DNA of 64,000 bases from Lagopus muta (GCF_023343835.1 NC_064435.1:84947788-85011787), one strand, 5' to 3'. Shown: positions 26,101-39,492, numbered from the stretch's first letter. The notes: generated from the letters alone by a model not told the origin. Made by a program: numbers and translations.

Positions 26101-29100
26101 ACCCAGAGTTAAGAAGCTTCCAAGGCATCCTCGATATTGATGACCACCTCAAAGCTTACTCCTCTCAAATTAGACTTGCTGCACAGCTGGTTTATGTTGG
26201 TAGCTGCAGGGAAGAGCTTTCTCTTTTCTTGTAATGCATGGATTACAACCACCCCATCACCAGGATACATCGGTGATGCATGCCATGGGACCTTCTTCTC
26301 CATGAAGTTCAGAGGTACTGGCCCTCCACTGAAGGGAATTCAGATTAATTCTGGACAGACAGCACAATATATGGGGAGATCCATATAAGGCCAAGGAGAA
26401 TTGCAGAGGTGCTAGTCAGGCCATGCTCAGTACCTGATGCTACAGAGAGATCTCAGTTAGACCTCAGCACTGAACAAAGCAAGGTACACAGCTGAGGATG
26501 TGGAGCATGAAAACCAAAATGCTGAATTTCTGGTCCAGTATCACATGATGATAACAAAGTCCTGATCATTTGCTTACATTCAGATCATCTTCAAGGCCAG
26601 GAGGGCTTCGCCATGCCCAACATATGTACAAAGAAAAGTCTTTCCAGTAGAGAAAGAAACATATAGTCTGTACAGTCCTTACCTTTAAATTACCTGAGAC
26701 TGCTGGGTGGCCTGAGAGAAAACAGATTAGCAGGAATGGCTGATCAATATGTGGAGGCAGTTTCAGCACTCTTTACAGGAGGCACAAGAGAGAGGAAAAG
26801 AAAAAGGAGAACCAAAATTTGCTGCCTTAGAGAAGATGAAGATGTTCAAAGGAAGTGTCAGGAAAGGCTGGAGAAGTCAGGACCTGGAATAAACCTCAGT
26901 TCTTAGAAAATGCTCCAAAGAGAGATGGCATAAAACAACCACCAAGCAATAGAGTTACCTGGATGACTGCTCTGGCATTTGCTCCCTTTTTGTTACGCAG
27001 GAAGCAAAACCCAGAACAGTTTTTTTCCTGGAACAAAGTGTTTGGGGCACCTCATCTCTCTCCAGGAATTCAATATTGCATTAGAGAATCACAAGCATTT
27101 ACCACGACAGCCACTGAAATCTCGGGCTCTCGTGTGGAGCAGAAGCCAGTCAGAAACTCAGTCCCAGCCCAGTGTTTTATATGAACTGTAAGGGGTTTGA
27201 AGCTCCTATTTACCACATATTTTCATATATATGGTACATCAGCATGTCAGTACACCCTTTTCCCTCCCCAGCTGTTGCACCTCACTCTTCCCTCAGTGGC
27301 ACAGCAGACTGGCACCAGCTGACAGCAGCCCACATCTTCCTAGCACACATGATTTCTGATCAAAAGCCAGCAGCTTGGCTGGCAGGAAAAGACTGAAAAA
27401 CATCATTGCAATTAATATGGAGAAACTCGAAGCCGTAACACTATCAGCAATTCTGCGGGATGAAACGTGGCAGTGCAAAAAGACTAAGCGACATTTTGCA
27501 AGCCATCTGTTTTGTTTTGCTTTGTTTTGTTTTCCGAGGAACGCTGGACAATTTTTAATGGACTGGTTGGATGGGCAGATTGCTGTGATTGTAGATCAGG
27601 GTGTGGAAGAGCAGTAATTCTGCGAGATTGATAGAGCAAGTGGGTATCAGAACTGCAGAGCATCCAGTGCTGCTGGGTAAAAGCAGACAAAACTCTTTCA
27701 TGGCAATCTGCCTGTGGCAGAGTTGCAGAGCCCATGCCAAATTTGAAAGCAGAAAGCAAGATCAATACGGAGCAGAGCACAAATTAACATAGCTGGGTTT
27801 CAAGCGCATCCTTCATTTGTCCTCTAAAATTTCCTTTGTCTCTGCTACAGTTCAATAGAGAGCACCGAAATCTCCCTCTAAGCTATGGTTCAGGCTGCAA
27901 GGAGAAGGAGAATCTACACCATAGACATTAGTTTTGTCTCAATGATATGTGGGAAAATAAAATTTAATTATGTGGAGTTTCTTGCCTCAGATCAGAGATT
28001 TACTTGAGAAACAGATGTGATTTCTTATCAAAGGCTTTTTTCGTTCTCCTCAGAGATATCTTTCCTTAAAGCTCTTTATCCTTGTATGTATGACATGGTC
28101 ACATTAGGGCAACATGAATGTCAGGGAAAACAGAGTCTTCTTCTAGGGGCCAGAAGCTGCAGCTGTTTGTCAAAATCACTCCTGGGGAGACTCACCACAG
28201 CTTTCTGGTGGGAAGAAGCTATTCCCTTGTATAAGCAGGGCATGGGCTTATGCACTGATATCAGTGTATATGCTGCAGTTCAGCTAGAAATCCAAAATTT
28301 GATCAAACTTGATAAAAGCAAGCTTTCTGCTGTTCATTTTTCATTAGGTGCATGACTTGAACAAAGCCACCTCCCCTTTCTTTTCCCACATCTTCTCTTG
28401 TTCAGATTTATAGTGAGTTGTGGCGGTTTCACCGTGCTGCACCTGCCATAATGCTGAAGAAAGAAATTGCATTTGATTTTGTCATCTGAATTTCATGTAT
28501 TGCCTGAGACAGGTTGCTGGCGTTTGCACACTTTCCTGTAGGTTTATAAGAATGCCTGAGAAATTCAGCTGAAGGTGGCAGGAATTTCAAATCTTCTGCC
28601 AGAAAGGACAGCAGGGTGGATGCGGCCAGACTGCATGGATCATGACGTAATAAGGAGCACCTTATTACATGCCTACCCCCAAGCCTGCATGGCTGAGAAG
28701 GCATAAGCAATGTGAGATGGAGCTTGGGTTATTTCCAGCTGAGCCTCACACCCTGAAAGCTACATCCGCTGCTGTGCCTTAAAGCATCTCTGTGACTTCT
28801 TCAATTGTGTGGGAGCCACCAGCAGTGTTCCACCTGTCCTGGCTGGGTACTACACAGATGGCTTTGTCATGGGCACAAACAATGGGGCACAGCTAGGAAC
28901 CTTAGCCTAAAATTAACCTGTTTTGCCCCACACTTTGTCTCAAGCCAAAGCCGTGCTGACCATCATTTCCCATACAGAGGGAACTGCTGGGGTTTAGGGA
29001 AGTTTCCTGACCAAGAAGGAAAGAAACCCTGGATGCTCAAGATGTCAGGCTGCTCTGATTTGCACCCTCACAGGGTAGAGGTGCCTCAGACTCCCTTGTC

Positions 29101-31379
29101 TGCAGACAGAGGGTTCCATAAGTGCAGACTTACTGCACAGCACTTCGAGGTGTGTTGTTGAGTATTAGTTTACCCAGGCACGGTGATTAAGCTGAGCCTG
29201 AATCAGTCTTGTCCCCAGAGTACCTACAGGAAAGCTCAATGCCTTGCTTTTCTCCTCCTCCATAAATTTCAGAATGACCTCCAGAGAAACTAACACAAAA
29301 ATACCTTCTCCTTATGTTTTCTGCTGAGAGTTTTTTTGGCAAGATCTGCAAATAGATTTTACTCCAATCATAGTCCTCGAAACTCATCTCATTAACAGAT
29401 CTCTCTGCAGAAAATCTCAGGATGGGAGGACAGGTGCTTGGAGGGGGCAGCTAACACAGGACAGCACAGATAAGTGAAGAACCTTCTCAGAAACCTTCAT
29501 TCAGAATCTTCACCCCACCCCAGATAGTCCACTCTTCCCCTTTTCTTTTTTTAGTGTAATCATCTGGCGTTCATTTCTTTCTCTTCCTCCCAGAGATGCT
29601 GCACAAACTTATTTCCCCTTAGGGTCAATGGAAACAAAGTGAAAAACCCCCTCCTCAATTTCTGATGCATGTTTGATAAAGAAAAAAAGGATGATGAATG
29701 CAGTGGAACTCAAAGCAGGCCCAGAGCTTTCACAGTGTTATCATCCCGGGTTTTAAACCAAGATGGCAATTAAAGATTGGAATGAGGTCAGCTGCAGTAA
29801 CCCAGCTAAACGAGATGCAATTAATAGGAGGCTGACCTCCCTCACCCTTCTTCCTCCAAATCTCTTCTTTGTCTGTCTGCACTTACTGCTCCTGTGGAAA
29901 GAAAAAAAAAGGAAAGAAAGAAAAAATAAATAAATAGCACTAATAAGACGTGACTTAACACGGCCATTTAAATATCTAACTCTCCTTCTTCCTGCTGTAC
30001 TGCTAACACACACATTGCACCCTGTTTAAGGCTGACAAGGAAGGATCTGAGTGTTTGTAACATCTTCTTTTAGCAGATCTGTTGCTCTGTCCTTACAGAG
30101 AGTGCTATCTAAGGAATTCTGAGTGTCTGTAGGTGACAACAGTGGGTGTCACACTCATCTGTGAGGAGCACTTCTGTGATAAGCTTAGATCCCACAGGGA
30201 GTCCTGTGGGTTTCATTCTGTGACTCAAACATATCTAACACAGTCTACGTCTGTTTTCTGTCTTCTTGTAACGCACAGCTCCCAGCACTCCCAAGCTAAC
30301 AGCTAACCAAAAAATGAATAATTGCAGGCTGCTGCCTTCTCTGCCTCAGAAAAGCCTGTAGCCTTTTACCATCCACTATAGGGAATATTTGCTGGCTCCT
30401 AGGGTGGAGTGACTGATGCACTGCTAAACACTGGGGATGTGTAAGTAGCTGGAGAATGTGGAAGATCATATTCACAGATGATGGGTTATGATACATTTAG
30501 AGGATTTTAGGGTTGCCATTGTGCCCTCTGTCATGGCCCTTGGGTTCTTGCACCCATCACAAAATATTTCCCTTACCTCCCAGTATAGGCTTTCTTTCTT
30601 AGGTAAGTGGACCAGTCTTACCTTGGAGTATTTCAGGTCTCTTCATAATCCCACAGACTAATGAGAACCTCCACAAAAGGAAATGTCCATCCAGAATTCA
30701 AAAGCATTTACTCTAATCCTGCTGCTTTCCATCCATTTTCTCTCCTGCTGTTGTGTGTTTCCTTCCCCTGCTGGCAGTGGTGCTGCATGCTGATGGAACA
30801 CACCTGGCCCATCCCAGGAGGAAGCTCTGGATGGGTTTATTGGGGAGCAGAGTAGCAGGGGGAATTTCAGTGCATCCAATGACTCTCCTACCTATGGGAT
30901 GCCTGCAGGTAGCAGCAGATGCTGCCATTTCCTATGGCCACAGCAGTGCTGCAAGCGTGTGACCTTCAGAGAAACATATCCAGCATCCTCTCCCTGGTTA
31001 CATACTGTAAAGCTGTAATGTTTGTCTATTTAAGAGAGAAAAATCCCTATAAGTGCTCGAAAAAGGAGATTTGCAGTGCTAAACTCAGGCTGGCTGAACC
31101 TGCAGATTTTGTTTCTTGATGCAAAAGTGCATGTGGGAGAAGCTGGGCTTCAGATACACTTGGGAAGTGATTTCCTTCCGAGGGCACAGGAGGAGAGGAT
31201 GGGGGCCTTTATTTGTTCTTTGTGCGGCTCTGCACTCCTTAGCAGCACTGGCGGGATGCTGTAACACTGCTGGTGGGCCCCGTAGTCACGATGGAGAAGC
31301 GGCCGAGCTCTCGGATTGGCCTGAGCGAGGCCTTGGCAATCCAAATCTGACAGCTGAGGGGGGAACCCCGTTTTAGAGG

Positions 31380-31500
31380 CAGGGGAGCTCGGTTCAGGGC
31401 TGCTCATCCCGGCCCGCCCCTCGCCCAGCAGAACGTCGGATGGGCACTGCCGCCCTCTGCCGGCCCCCCAGCGCGCATAAACGAAAAACCGAGCCCTAAC
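31380..31500. promoter_or_regulatory. Small GC-rich patch with CTCF-like motif
   Basis: A local G+C and CpG peak in otherwise AT-rich intergenic DNA. The 12-mer GCCCTCTGCCGG at 31452-31463 matches the reverse-complement CTCF core (GCCMYCTRSTGG) at all but one position. It could be an insulator or the promoter of an unannotated non-coding RNA. The evidence is motif-level only. Confidence 0.2.
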
Positions 31501-31954
31501 CGAACTAAAAATGAATAATAATAACAAAGAAAAAAATGAAACCAACGCAACCGACCAAGGAAACAAAAAACTCAGCACGAATTTGCAAGACCAGATCACA
31601 GAGGAGCGCAGGGAACACGCTGCTTGCTTTTGGATTTTGCTCAGCACGTCATAGCGCTGTTCATACCTCAGTGCCCCTGAAGCAGGGGGCTGTTCCTGCC
31701 AGCAGGCTGCTTGGAGAGATAGGGAGGGACCAGCACTGAGCTCTCCCGGACACTGGGAAAAGAGTGGAAGAATCTCCACGTACTGAGGCAATGGGGAAGT
31801 GGTGCTTTCAGCAAGCACTGTTCCCTTCTGTGTCACTGGGCTCGCAGAAGGAACCATCCTCTTCCTAATCTCACTCCCAAAATCTGGAATCCTTGCTTCA
31901 TCTTTGAAAATGAAATATGTTAAGTATTAATACTAAAACTCAACTCGACTTATA

Positions 31955-32038
31955 GTACTTGCAGGAAGGGATTTTAATGTACTGTGCAAGGAGTTGGGCT
32001 TGATCTCTTCCAACTCAGAATATTCTATGATTCTATGA
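31955..32038 (+). mobile_element. CR1 LINE tail fragment
   Basis: A very short CR1 3' tip: 'ggagttgggcttgatctctt', 'ccaactcagaa', and the well-preserved octamer tail 'tattctatgattctatga'. Plus orientation, intergenic. Confidence 0.8.
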
Positions 32039-34830
32039 AATGCTAACATTTAAGGTAATGATAGAAGGAAAATAACTCTACTGTATTTTTTCTTGCTATT
32101 TTTTTAAATGAGGATCAAATTAAAACAAGGACAGGCTGTGTTAGTTACTAGCAATAAGCAGGCATCAAACTTACTGCTCCTTGCTCCTGGGGCAGGGAAC
32201 GTGAAACGCCATGCGCTGTTACCATCAGGGATGTAGAAAACAGTGTGCAGGAGAGGAGAGAGAAAACATTATCACCAATTCACATGCTGAGAAGAAAGGC
32301 ACAGGAATACAAAAACCATCCAAAGTCACCTGTGAACTGAGCTGGGGATACAGCACAAAAGCCTGAGCACTTTGATCTGCTCCATTGTGGCACTTCAAGG
32401 AAGCAGGAGAGGAGACGTATCAGGATGTCTCTGTGCCACTATTGATGCAGAGCTTTGCCATTTTTTTCTTGTAGGGATTCTGGGGGAACAAAGACTTTCC
32501 TCCTCCTGCTGTCACTGCCTGGAGGTTCTCTTGACCTTTTTTTCCCCTCTCATTTTTCCAGGTGATTAAATTGTTCAGTCAGAAAGCATGAATGCATTGC
32601 CAAGAAGCTAGGAATTTTACCACCACAGCAATGATAATTGCCAAATACTTCAGGCCATATTAGTTTCAGCACAGACTGCCCCTCAGCCAGGGATGACAGA
32701 GTGCCAGCAGCTCCAGCACGGTGACTGACAGAACTGGGACGTGGCAAATAGCATTTCCAAAGCCTGCAGCAGAAGGAGAGCTAGAGGATATGCTTTGCAT
32801 TAAAAACAGTCATTGACTATATTCTTAGAACGAGGGATAAAGTAGAATGGGCCATGACTACTTCCCCTCTAAACCATTTCACTCGAAACATTCCCATCCT
32901 CTCATTCTCCTTTGCTATGCTGAAAGACTGGCACGTGTTCTACCAGCATAACCTTACCTATGTTCCTAACCTACATTATGTGTTTGTACTAAATGAAAGG
33001 GATTTTGCTAGCCAGGAAAGTCATATAAATTGAAAGAACAGTTTAGGGTGTGACATCCACTGATAGGTGAGTAAAAGGACTTCTTGCTCCCCTCAACTCA
33101 TTGCTGCCATTGAACTCAGTACTCCACTGCTGTATATCCTATATAAGTAAAGAGTAAAGCACAGTTGAGACACTGAAGATTTTGACCCCCAAACAACCTC
33201 CACTCCAGCCAGCTGTGTGGTTTGTAACATTCCCAGCACATCCATGCCTGGCACTGCCCAGGTGTGAGCAACTCACCTCAGCCAGAAGAGATCCCTCAAT
33301 GGGATGCCAGCCCATTGGGCTTTCAGTCTGCAGAATAAAGATTTGCCTACCTAAATTCTCTTTTCCTTCATTACTATGATGTACTTATTGAGTTCTGGAG
33401 GCACAACTAAACTCTGATTTAAGTCTGATAACTCAGTCTATGTAGTTTTCCTTTCCCAGGTCTAAAAAAGTAGCACTCTTTCCATGCTTTCTTCATGCTA
33501 TCCACTATTGGCAATATTTAACTTCTTTCTAATTTCAGAGTCTGCTTTGAAAAGACTAGCGTAGCTTCATTATTTTAACATAACTGTAATTATTTTAACA
33601 ATTCATTTCCTGCAAATAATTAAATTTTAATAAGTTAAATCACTCCTTAAAAATGTTACATTCAGAAACAACCTGAGCAACAGCATGGAGCTTCTCTGAA
33701 GCCATGGCATGGTCTCAGGATGAATTCAGTGCAAAAGGAATAATCTCAGTTTATATAGATCCCACCCTCGGTGGAATAAAAATACAACACCAAAACCAAC
33801 ACCTACACAATAAAATAGGAAGTGGAATGTGTAGAACTGCCTAAATACTCAGCTTTTAAGAATATTAATGTATTTTATTCTTGAATGGCTAAAGAAAATT
33901 TCATAGCAGGGATGGAATTTTCCATTCAGTTTCATACAGTGGATTAAAAATATTCTAGGGCCATTACAAAAATGCCATTAGGTTTTACTTACAGCACAGT
34001 CAAAAGAGAACTGTGATTTAACTGAGACTAGAAATTCAGACATAATTTTACATGCTTTCAGCATTGCTCCCTGCAGATTGGGTTATCTATGGGTTAAGTG
34101 CCCAGAAACAAGGGAGGTCACAGTGTGAAATATGTTTGAAAACCTGGAATTCATTTGATAACTTTTGTTAAGAGAATTAATAAAACACTGCACGATTGGC
34201 CCAGCATCTACAGATCCACCTTCATTCTTACTTTCTACTGTAACAACGCTCAATCTACTACATGTGGGTTTCCACTGATCCAAAACAATGCAATTGTCAC
34301 TCAGGCTCAACGTTGTTAAATGAAATGTTCAGAACAAGAAATACATCTTGGGCAGTGGCCAAAGAAAGAGCGTAATTAAGCAGTTTAAAATCAGCTTGCT
34401 GTACTTCCCCAGAGAATTGTTATATGCTCCTTTCAGCACTACAAAATGAGACGTCGTTGCGTAACGTTTAAGTTGTATATCTTTCCTATGTCATGCTGTT
34501 GACAAAGTTTGGTATCCTTCATGGCATAGAGGTCCCAAAGTCAAGTCTTAAGTAGTCACTACACAAAATATCACTTTAGATTATGAGTTACAATGTGGAA
34601 GTACTCAGCACATCAATGGCTGTAGATCAATAAAAGATATTGTGTTAACAAAGGCCCCTAGCTTAATCTTCTGCTCTTCCACTTAAAAAGTGATTTTTGA
34701 ATACCATCAGAAGACAACACTCATAGAGGGGTTCACTACAGAGACTGAGGTAAGGACAAGAAGGTAAAAATAAAATATACCCCATACACACAGAAAGGAT
34801 CACAAAAACATATGAATGTTTGTAACAGGT

Positions 34831-34836
34831 TTTACT
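34831..34836 (-). terminator. TMEM14C: Possible TMEM14C polyadenylation signal
   Basis: The variant hexamer AGTAAA (TTTACT on the plus strand) occurs about 440 bases past the TMEM14C stop codon. It is followed in the transcript by a U/GU-rich tract ('tgtttttgtgatcctttctg'). No canonical AATAAA occurs in the first 1.3 kb after the stop. The nearest is at 33874-33879 (TTTATT on the plus strand) and is a possible distal site. The transcript end is not certain. Confidence 0.3.
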
Positions 34837-35274
34837 TGTAGAAAAGCAACATTTCAGCATCGTTTCACAATAAAAAGATTTGTTTGGTGTTACACAGACA
34901 TGATATATCAACTCAGGATACAGCAGGTAAAGCATACTGTAGTACTTGGTATAAAAGTTATGAGATACAGTGCTGTATTCAGCCAGTTGTTTCTGGTGAC
35001 ACTGCATGGTTGCTTGCCTAATTACAGATCCACTCTACTTCATATATGTCATCAGTATATTTTGGGATATAAAAATCAAAAGTATCAAAATGCATTGAAA
35101 TGTGTTTCAAAAAAACAACCAGGACCAAATTCTCACTGCACAGTAAGAGCTCTACCAGATTCTTGAAATAAATGGCACTTCGTATGTAACTATCCATCCT
35201 CATTTTCTTGCTTCTGTGTTCACAGTGTCATTATCAGGTTTTTTCATGCAGATGATAAGCAGTAAAATGAGCAA

Positions 35275-35332
35275 TTACTTTTCATGGGGCTTCTCCACCA
35301 TCTTCAGTGCTAATCTTCCAACCATCAGCAAA
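35275..35332 (-). CDS. TMEM14C: TMEM14C coding exon 4 (last)
   Basis: This exon follows an acceptor reading 'caccttatacag'. It completes a split serine codon and encodes [18 protein letters not shown] and TAA (stop at 35275-35277). It forms the end of the last helix and a short charged tail. Confidence 0.93.
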
Positions 35333-38300
35333 CTGTATAAGGTGAAAAAGACCCAGTAAATTCACAGAACTAAACAACAAGTGATAACTTAGCAACTCAT
35401 TTTCAAATATTTCTCATGTAACAGGTGCAGAGAAACAAAAAAGATGCAGAAAATAAGATTTACTCCATCTCGGTTGAATTAAGGAAGCCCCAACAAAACC
35501 AAAACAGTACAGTGTGTTGTACCTGACACCAGCAATCAGCCCCGCAGGCATGAACTTTCCAGAGTTGTAAAACCTTGTTCCCATTACGGCAGTCAGTGTT
35601 CCAGATGTAACTGAAATGAAAGGTTAAAGAGTTCGGTCAGAGGAGATGTACGTGTGTAAGAGAGATGCTGCAGTTCAGAACAGAAATAAGTAAAAACCAA
35701 GTGAAAAGTGGAAAGGGTTATTTCACATGATGGATCTAAAAAAAAAAAGGAAAATAAACTGCAAATTTTGGAGTGCCTCAGTGCATGAAGAGCGCATATT
35801 CTATACCAGCTTCTGGCAGATGCTGCACCCTGTGCTTCTGCACACACACTGCAAGTTTGTTTGTCAAAGTGAGCTTCTTTAGAGACTGGAAATAACCTAC
35901 AGCATGTTACCCTGGAACTCGACTCTTTCCCAGCAAAATGCTAAGCCTGCACATGTAATTTCCCCACTTCTTGTAAGAGGGAGATAGCATTTTCTTATCT
36001 GTTACCAACCCTTTAGAGCCCCGCTTCACCTACTGTAAAGGTCAGAGATAGCTATCCACCCTGACCACCTGACACTGAGAAAAGTGAAGGAGTTTCACCC
36101 AGATAGTAAAATAGAAAGGGCAATCTCTAGAACACCGGATCTTGAAGATATTCCAAAGAAAACTACATGGAAATGGTGCCGATGAAATGCTTAGCATGGA
36201 GCTGCTATCCAGGGGTAACAGCTGCATGTAACAATGTGCTTGGAACAACATGTTATCTGGTTGCACTGCTTCTGTGTGATAGCTGGGCTGGCAAAGCCCA
36301 GCTCATTTCAGCCCTAGTCATGGCATTCTTCCTCCCTAACGCTACTCTAAATATTGTCACTGACATCTAACAGTCTTGTTTAATTACACATGTAAAAGAT
36401 TGGGACCACAATCCAACAAGAAGAAAAGTATTTCAATATTCAAATGCCTCCAGCTCTGATCAGTAGCCAGTATTCAGAATGTGCACACCAAACGAAATGC
36501 ATTTTTGTCCAAAACATACCTTCTCCAAAAACCTCAAAGCGTGAAAGGGAGAATAAAAAAGCCTCTGTGTGTTACTGAACTATCGAAAAAGTATCTGACT
36601 GTCACTGACATTTGGGAAAATACTTGGTCTCAGTCCAGTTCATCTGGCTGTGCTCACAGCTGATGCCACTCGATGAGGCGTGACTGTGCACAGCCTCTGA
36701 CCTGTCTAGTAGCTGGGGAAATGGAAGTGAGCTGCACTGCAGACAACGCTAAAACACAGAAATGCTGAGCCCTCTCCTTTCACTTCCAACTTCCATATGT
36801 ATGAAAAAGAGTGAGGTGCTATGGCACAGCCTCAGCAAATGAACGCTCTGTCAGTGGCACCCCTTTAAGCATGAAGTAAGCAGTGATCCTCGGCCTGTTG
36901 GCTTCTCAAAGGGGAGCCCCAGTTCTGAGAAGGAGGAAGAAGAAGTAGAACTCCTGAACCTTGCTTCTGTTAAACCTCCAGAACCGTGCACACATCTGTC
37001 AAACATAAAAATAAGCCAATTACAATCTCTGCTATTTTCAGCAATAAGAAAATAACCTGCTGGGGGCACAGGCAGCCTGCAGGGAAATCTCTCCTCCTGA
37101 AGCTCCAGACTCATGCTGGCTGCTGAACATTGGATCCAGGCAAAAAGAGGACGTGCAGAGGTTGGACATCAATTTACTAGAATTTTCCTTTCACTGTGAT
37201 CTTCCAAATACCCCAGTGTCAGACAGGTGCATGGTGGCATCACCAGTTCAGCCAGTCCAGGGGGACTGCACCATGGCTGGCACCAGAGAACAGTCACATG
37301 CTGTGGGAACAGCGTCTTCTGCAGATCGGGAACGGAGAGAAAATACAGCTAACACAAAGACTGGCAAGAGAATTACACCAACAATGCACTCCCACAAGCA
37401 TCTGAGATGTAGCAGCCTAAAATCTAAGCAATGCAGACAGCTCGTGTTCCAGAGAGAACAGTGCAGATTGGCCACTATTAGAGATTTTCACTGAACGTAA
37501 GTTTAAAGTTCTGTTTTAAACTAAATTTATAGTACTATCAGTTTAATTCCTCAGCAAAAACCTGTAGGTGTTCATCTTTAGTATCCAGATGTTTTAGGGT
37601 AAATATACTCCTTTGTAAATAAAATGCTAAAAGACTTACTCAGAGAAATCCAAACATTGCTTGGATTCTGGGAGAGCTGATAGGCACCCAGTCCAGCCAG
37701 ACTTCCAAAGAGCAGCCCAGCAGCCAGCGATGGAACACTGCCTGAATCAAGAAAAGACAACACATTTATTGGAAGCTCAAGAACAAACTCATTACTTGTT
37801 TTGTAAAACACTATAAATAACAAAAAATGTGGATATTCATTGTTGTGAAACAGAGAAATGGGGGAGGGGAAGGGGGGTGTCTCATGAGATTTTAAGGCCA
37901 TGCTGACCTGAACCAAGAATCATATCAGATACTCTTGCACGTGATACGAACAGCATCAGTATTTAAATCCTTAAGTCATGAATGTATTTATGGCAGAAAG
38001 ACCAATGAGAAAAGTGAAAGAACTGATGTTTTCTTTTTGCAGACAAAAGTACATTGTTTCAATGCAACGATTCCAGAATTTCTTGAAAAGCAGTGCATGT
38101 TTAAGATCAGAAAAAAGAGGTGAGAACTGAACGAGGTGGGAGGGATTTACACAAACAAGAAGTTTCCAAAGTAGAAAGGAGTCAAACACCCTGGGCTCAC
38201 CTCGATCAAGGGATCAAGTTCTCAGCACAAGTGATAATCCTGAGCTACACAACACTAGTAATTTGTTCATTGAGCAGTGAAGTGACAAGACCACTGGGGG

Positions 38301-39332
38301 GTGAATGCTTTCAGTCAGGCAAATGGAGAGTTCAGGACTTACTGTTTATGATCTGAATTCCCACAGCCACGTCCTCCCTGCCCAGTCAGACGTCTCCCAC
38401 ACCATCATGGCCTCAGAGTAATGCTGAAGAAATTAGTTACTGAAGTTCTCAGTATTTGCGCCAGGGGAAGTTTAGGTTGGGTATCAGGAAACACTTCTTT
38501 ACAGCAAGGGCTGTTAAGCACTGGAAGAGGCTCCCCAGGGAGGTGCTTGAGTCACCATTCCTGGGTGTGTTTAAAAACCATTCGGATGTGGTGCTCAGGG
38601 ACGTGATTTAGCAGAGGGTTGTTAGGATAGTATGGCTAGGTTGTGGTGGGACTCAAGGATCTCTAAGGTCTTTTCCAACCTGAGCAATTCTATCATTCTG
38701 TTGTCTCTCCTGCTCTGAACTCCACTTGCAGCCCAAAGGAAGAAGCAAGCCAGCACAAAGCAGGCTGGAGTGGGCACGAACACCTGTGTAGCCGTATCTA
38801 CTGGGATGCTTCTTGGTGTCTTCCATAATGAACTCATACACCTTCGTATTGCAAATATTATGTAAAAGGACTTTCCAAATAGAAAGAGTTTCAAGAGAGA
38901 TGAATCCACACCTATGCCCAGAGTAGGGCAAAGTGGGGAAGCGAAAGCAACAGGGTGGCAACTCAGCACGTGACAGGGAGTCCGGGAAAGGACCGAGCTT
39001 AACAACAGAAGAGCATTTCTGAAGCGAGCCACGCCAGTGCAGCCGCACCGCCCAACGCCGAACCGGGCTATCGGCGCTCCGCAGGAGGCGGACTGCGGCT
39101 TATCGGGCCCAGCAGCAGCTCTTCCGACGGCACCGCGCCCCGAGCCCCGCTATCAGCGCCCGGCACAGCCTCTCGCTTCTCCCCCTCGGGACCGCGAGGT
39201 GGGGGGCTGTCGGAACAAGCAGGGAAGAGGGTCGGAAGGCGCTTCCAGCACCGTACCTGCTTTAGCGTAGCCAATGAGCCCTCCCGATGTCACCAGAGCG
39301 GCGTAGCCGAACCCGATCCAATCCACGGCCAT
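35275..39332 (-). CDS. TMEM14C: TMEM14C, mitochondrial inner-membrane protein (4 coding exons)
   Basis: Coding exons on the minus strand are 39257-39332, 37640-37741, 35523-35610 and 35275-35332, total 324 bp, 107 residues plus stop. The product is a small TMEM14/UPF0136 membrane protein. TMEM14C is known from work in vertebrates to be needed for protoporphyrinogen IX movement into the mitochondrial matrix for haem synthesis in erythroid cells. Hallmarks seen are [10 protein letters not shown] (residues 5-14), [20 protein letters not shown] (26-45), SGTL (62-65) and [11 protein letters not shown] (77-87). Four hydrophobic helices are expected at about 5-23, 29-47, 55-72 and 79-98. The [12 protein letters not shown] run fits TMEM14C better than TMEM14A. 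The N-terminus is a few residues shorter than human. The ATG sits one base after a strong acceptor-like sequence, so an upstream 5'UTR exon probably exists. It lies downstream of PAK1IP1 in the same orientation. Confidence 0.95.
35523..35610 (-). CDS. TMEM14C: TMEM14C coding exon 3
   Basis: 88 bp, entering at phase 1 and leaving at phase 2. It encodes the third helix and the loop before the fourth ([25 protein letters not shown]). Acceptor 'ttcatttcag', donor GTCAG|GTACAA. Confidence 0.94.
37640..37741 (-). CDS. TMEM14C: TMEM14C coding exon 2
   Basis: 102 bp encoding [20 protein letters not shown] and [13 protein letters not shown], the most conserved part of the family. Acceptor 'tcttttcttgattcag', donor CTGA|GTAAGT. 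Confidence 0.95.
   Translation of the reverse strand, partial: AVFHRWLLGCSLEVWLDWVPISSPRIQAMFGFL
38445..38702 (+). mobile_element. CR1 LINE fragment, 3' end
   Basis: A plus-oriented CR1 3' end within TMEM14C intron 1, antisense to the gene. Visible text: 'gtttaggttgggtatcagga', 'gaagaggctccccagggagg', 'ctaaggtcttttccaacctg', tail 'caattctatcattctg'. Confidence 0.88.
39257..39332 (-). CDS. TMEM14C: TMEM14C first coding exon
   Basis: 76 bp encoding residues 1-25 plus one base, [16 protein letters not shown] and onward. The donor is GCAG|GTACGG. The start codon follows 'ttttccggttttcag', a good acceptor, so a non-coding first exon is likely upstream. A possible donor for it, GCCG|GTAGGT, lies at 39584/39585 on the minus strand. 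Confidence 0.93.
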
Positions 39333-39492
39333 GCTGAAAACCGGAAAATAAACTGGGGGGAGGGGGGAGTCGTTCTAAACGCGGTTGGGGAGGGAGGCAG
39401 ATAATAACAAGGATATTTGTTTGCCGCGGGAGGACCTGCCCGAACCCGAAGCCAAGAAGTGACACGCAGGATGAGCTGGGAAAGCAGCCGTG

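Larger units (their letters stand above)
17380..33870. other. Intergenic region between GFOD1 and TMEM14C
   Basis: About 16.5 kb without any exon I can defend. Open frames are short and lack paired splice sites or recognisable domains. The longest, about 235 codons on the minus strand around 31150-31857, owes its length to a GC-rich patch and has no family resemblance. Content seen: CR1 fragments at 17599-18015, 20020-20182 and 31955-32038, A/T-rich low-complexity stretches (for example 29897-29937), and a small GC-rich island near 31380-31500. By recalled comparison with human gene order, an inversion breakpoint falls here. Confidence 0.65.

Noticed and set aside
31150-31857. A 235-codon open frame on the minus strand
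   Set aside because: It has no recognisable domain and no splice or start context. Part of its length comes from a GC-rich patch. Treated as chance.
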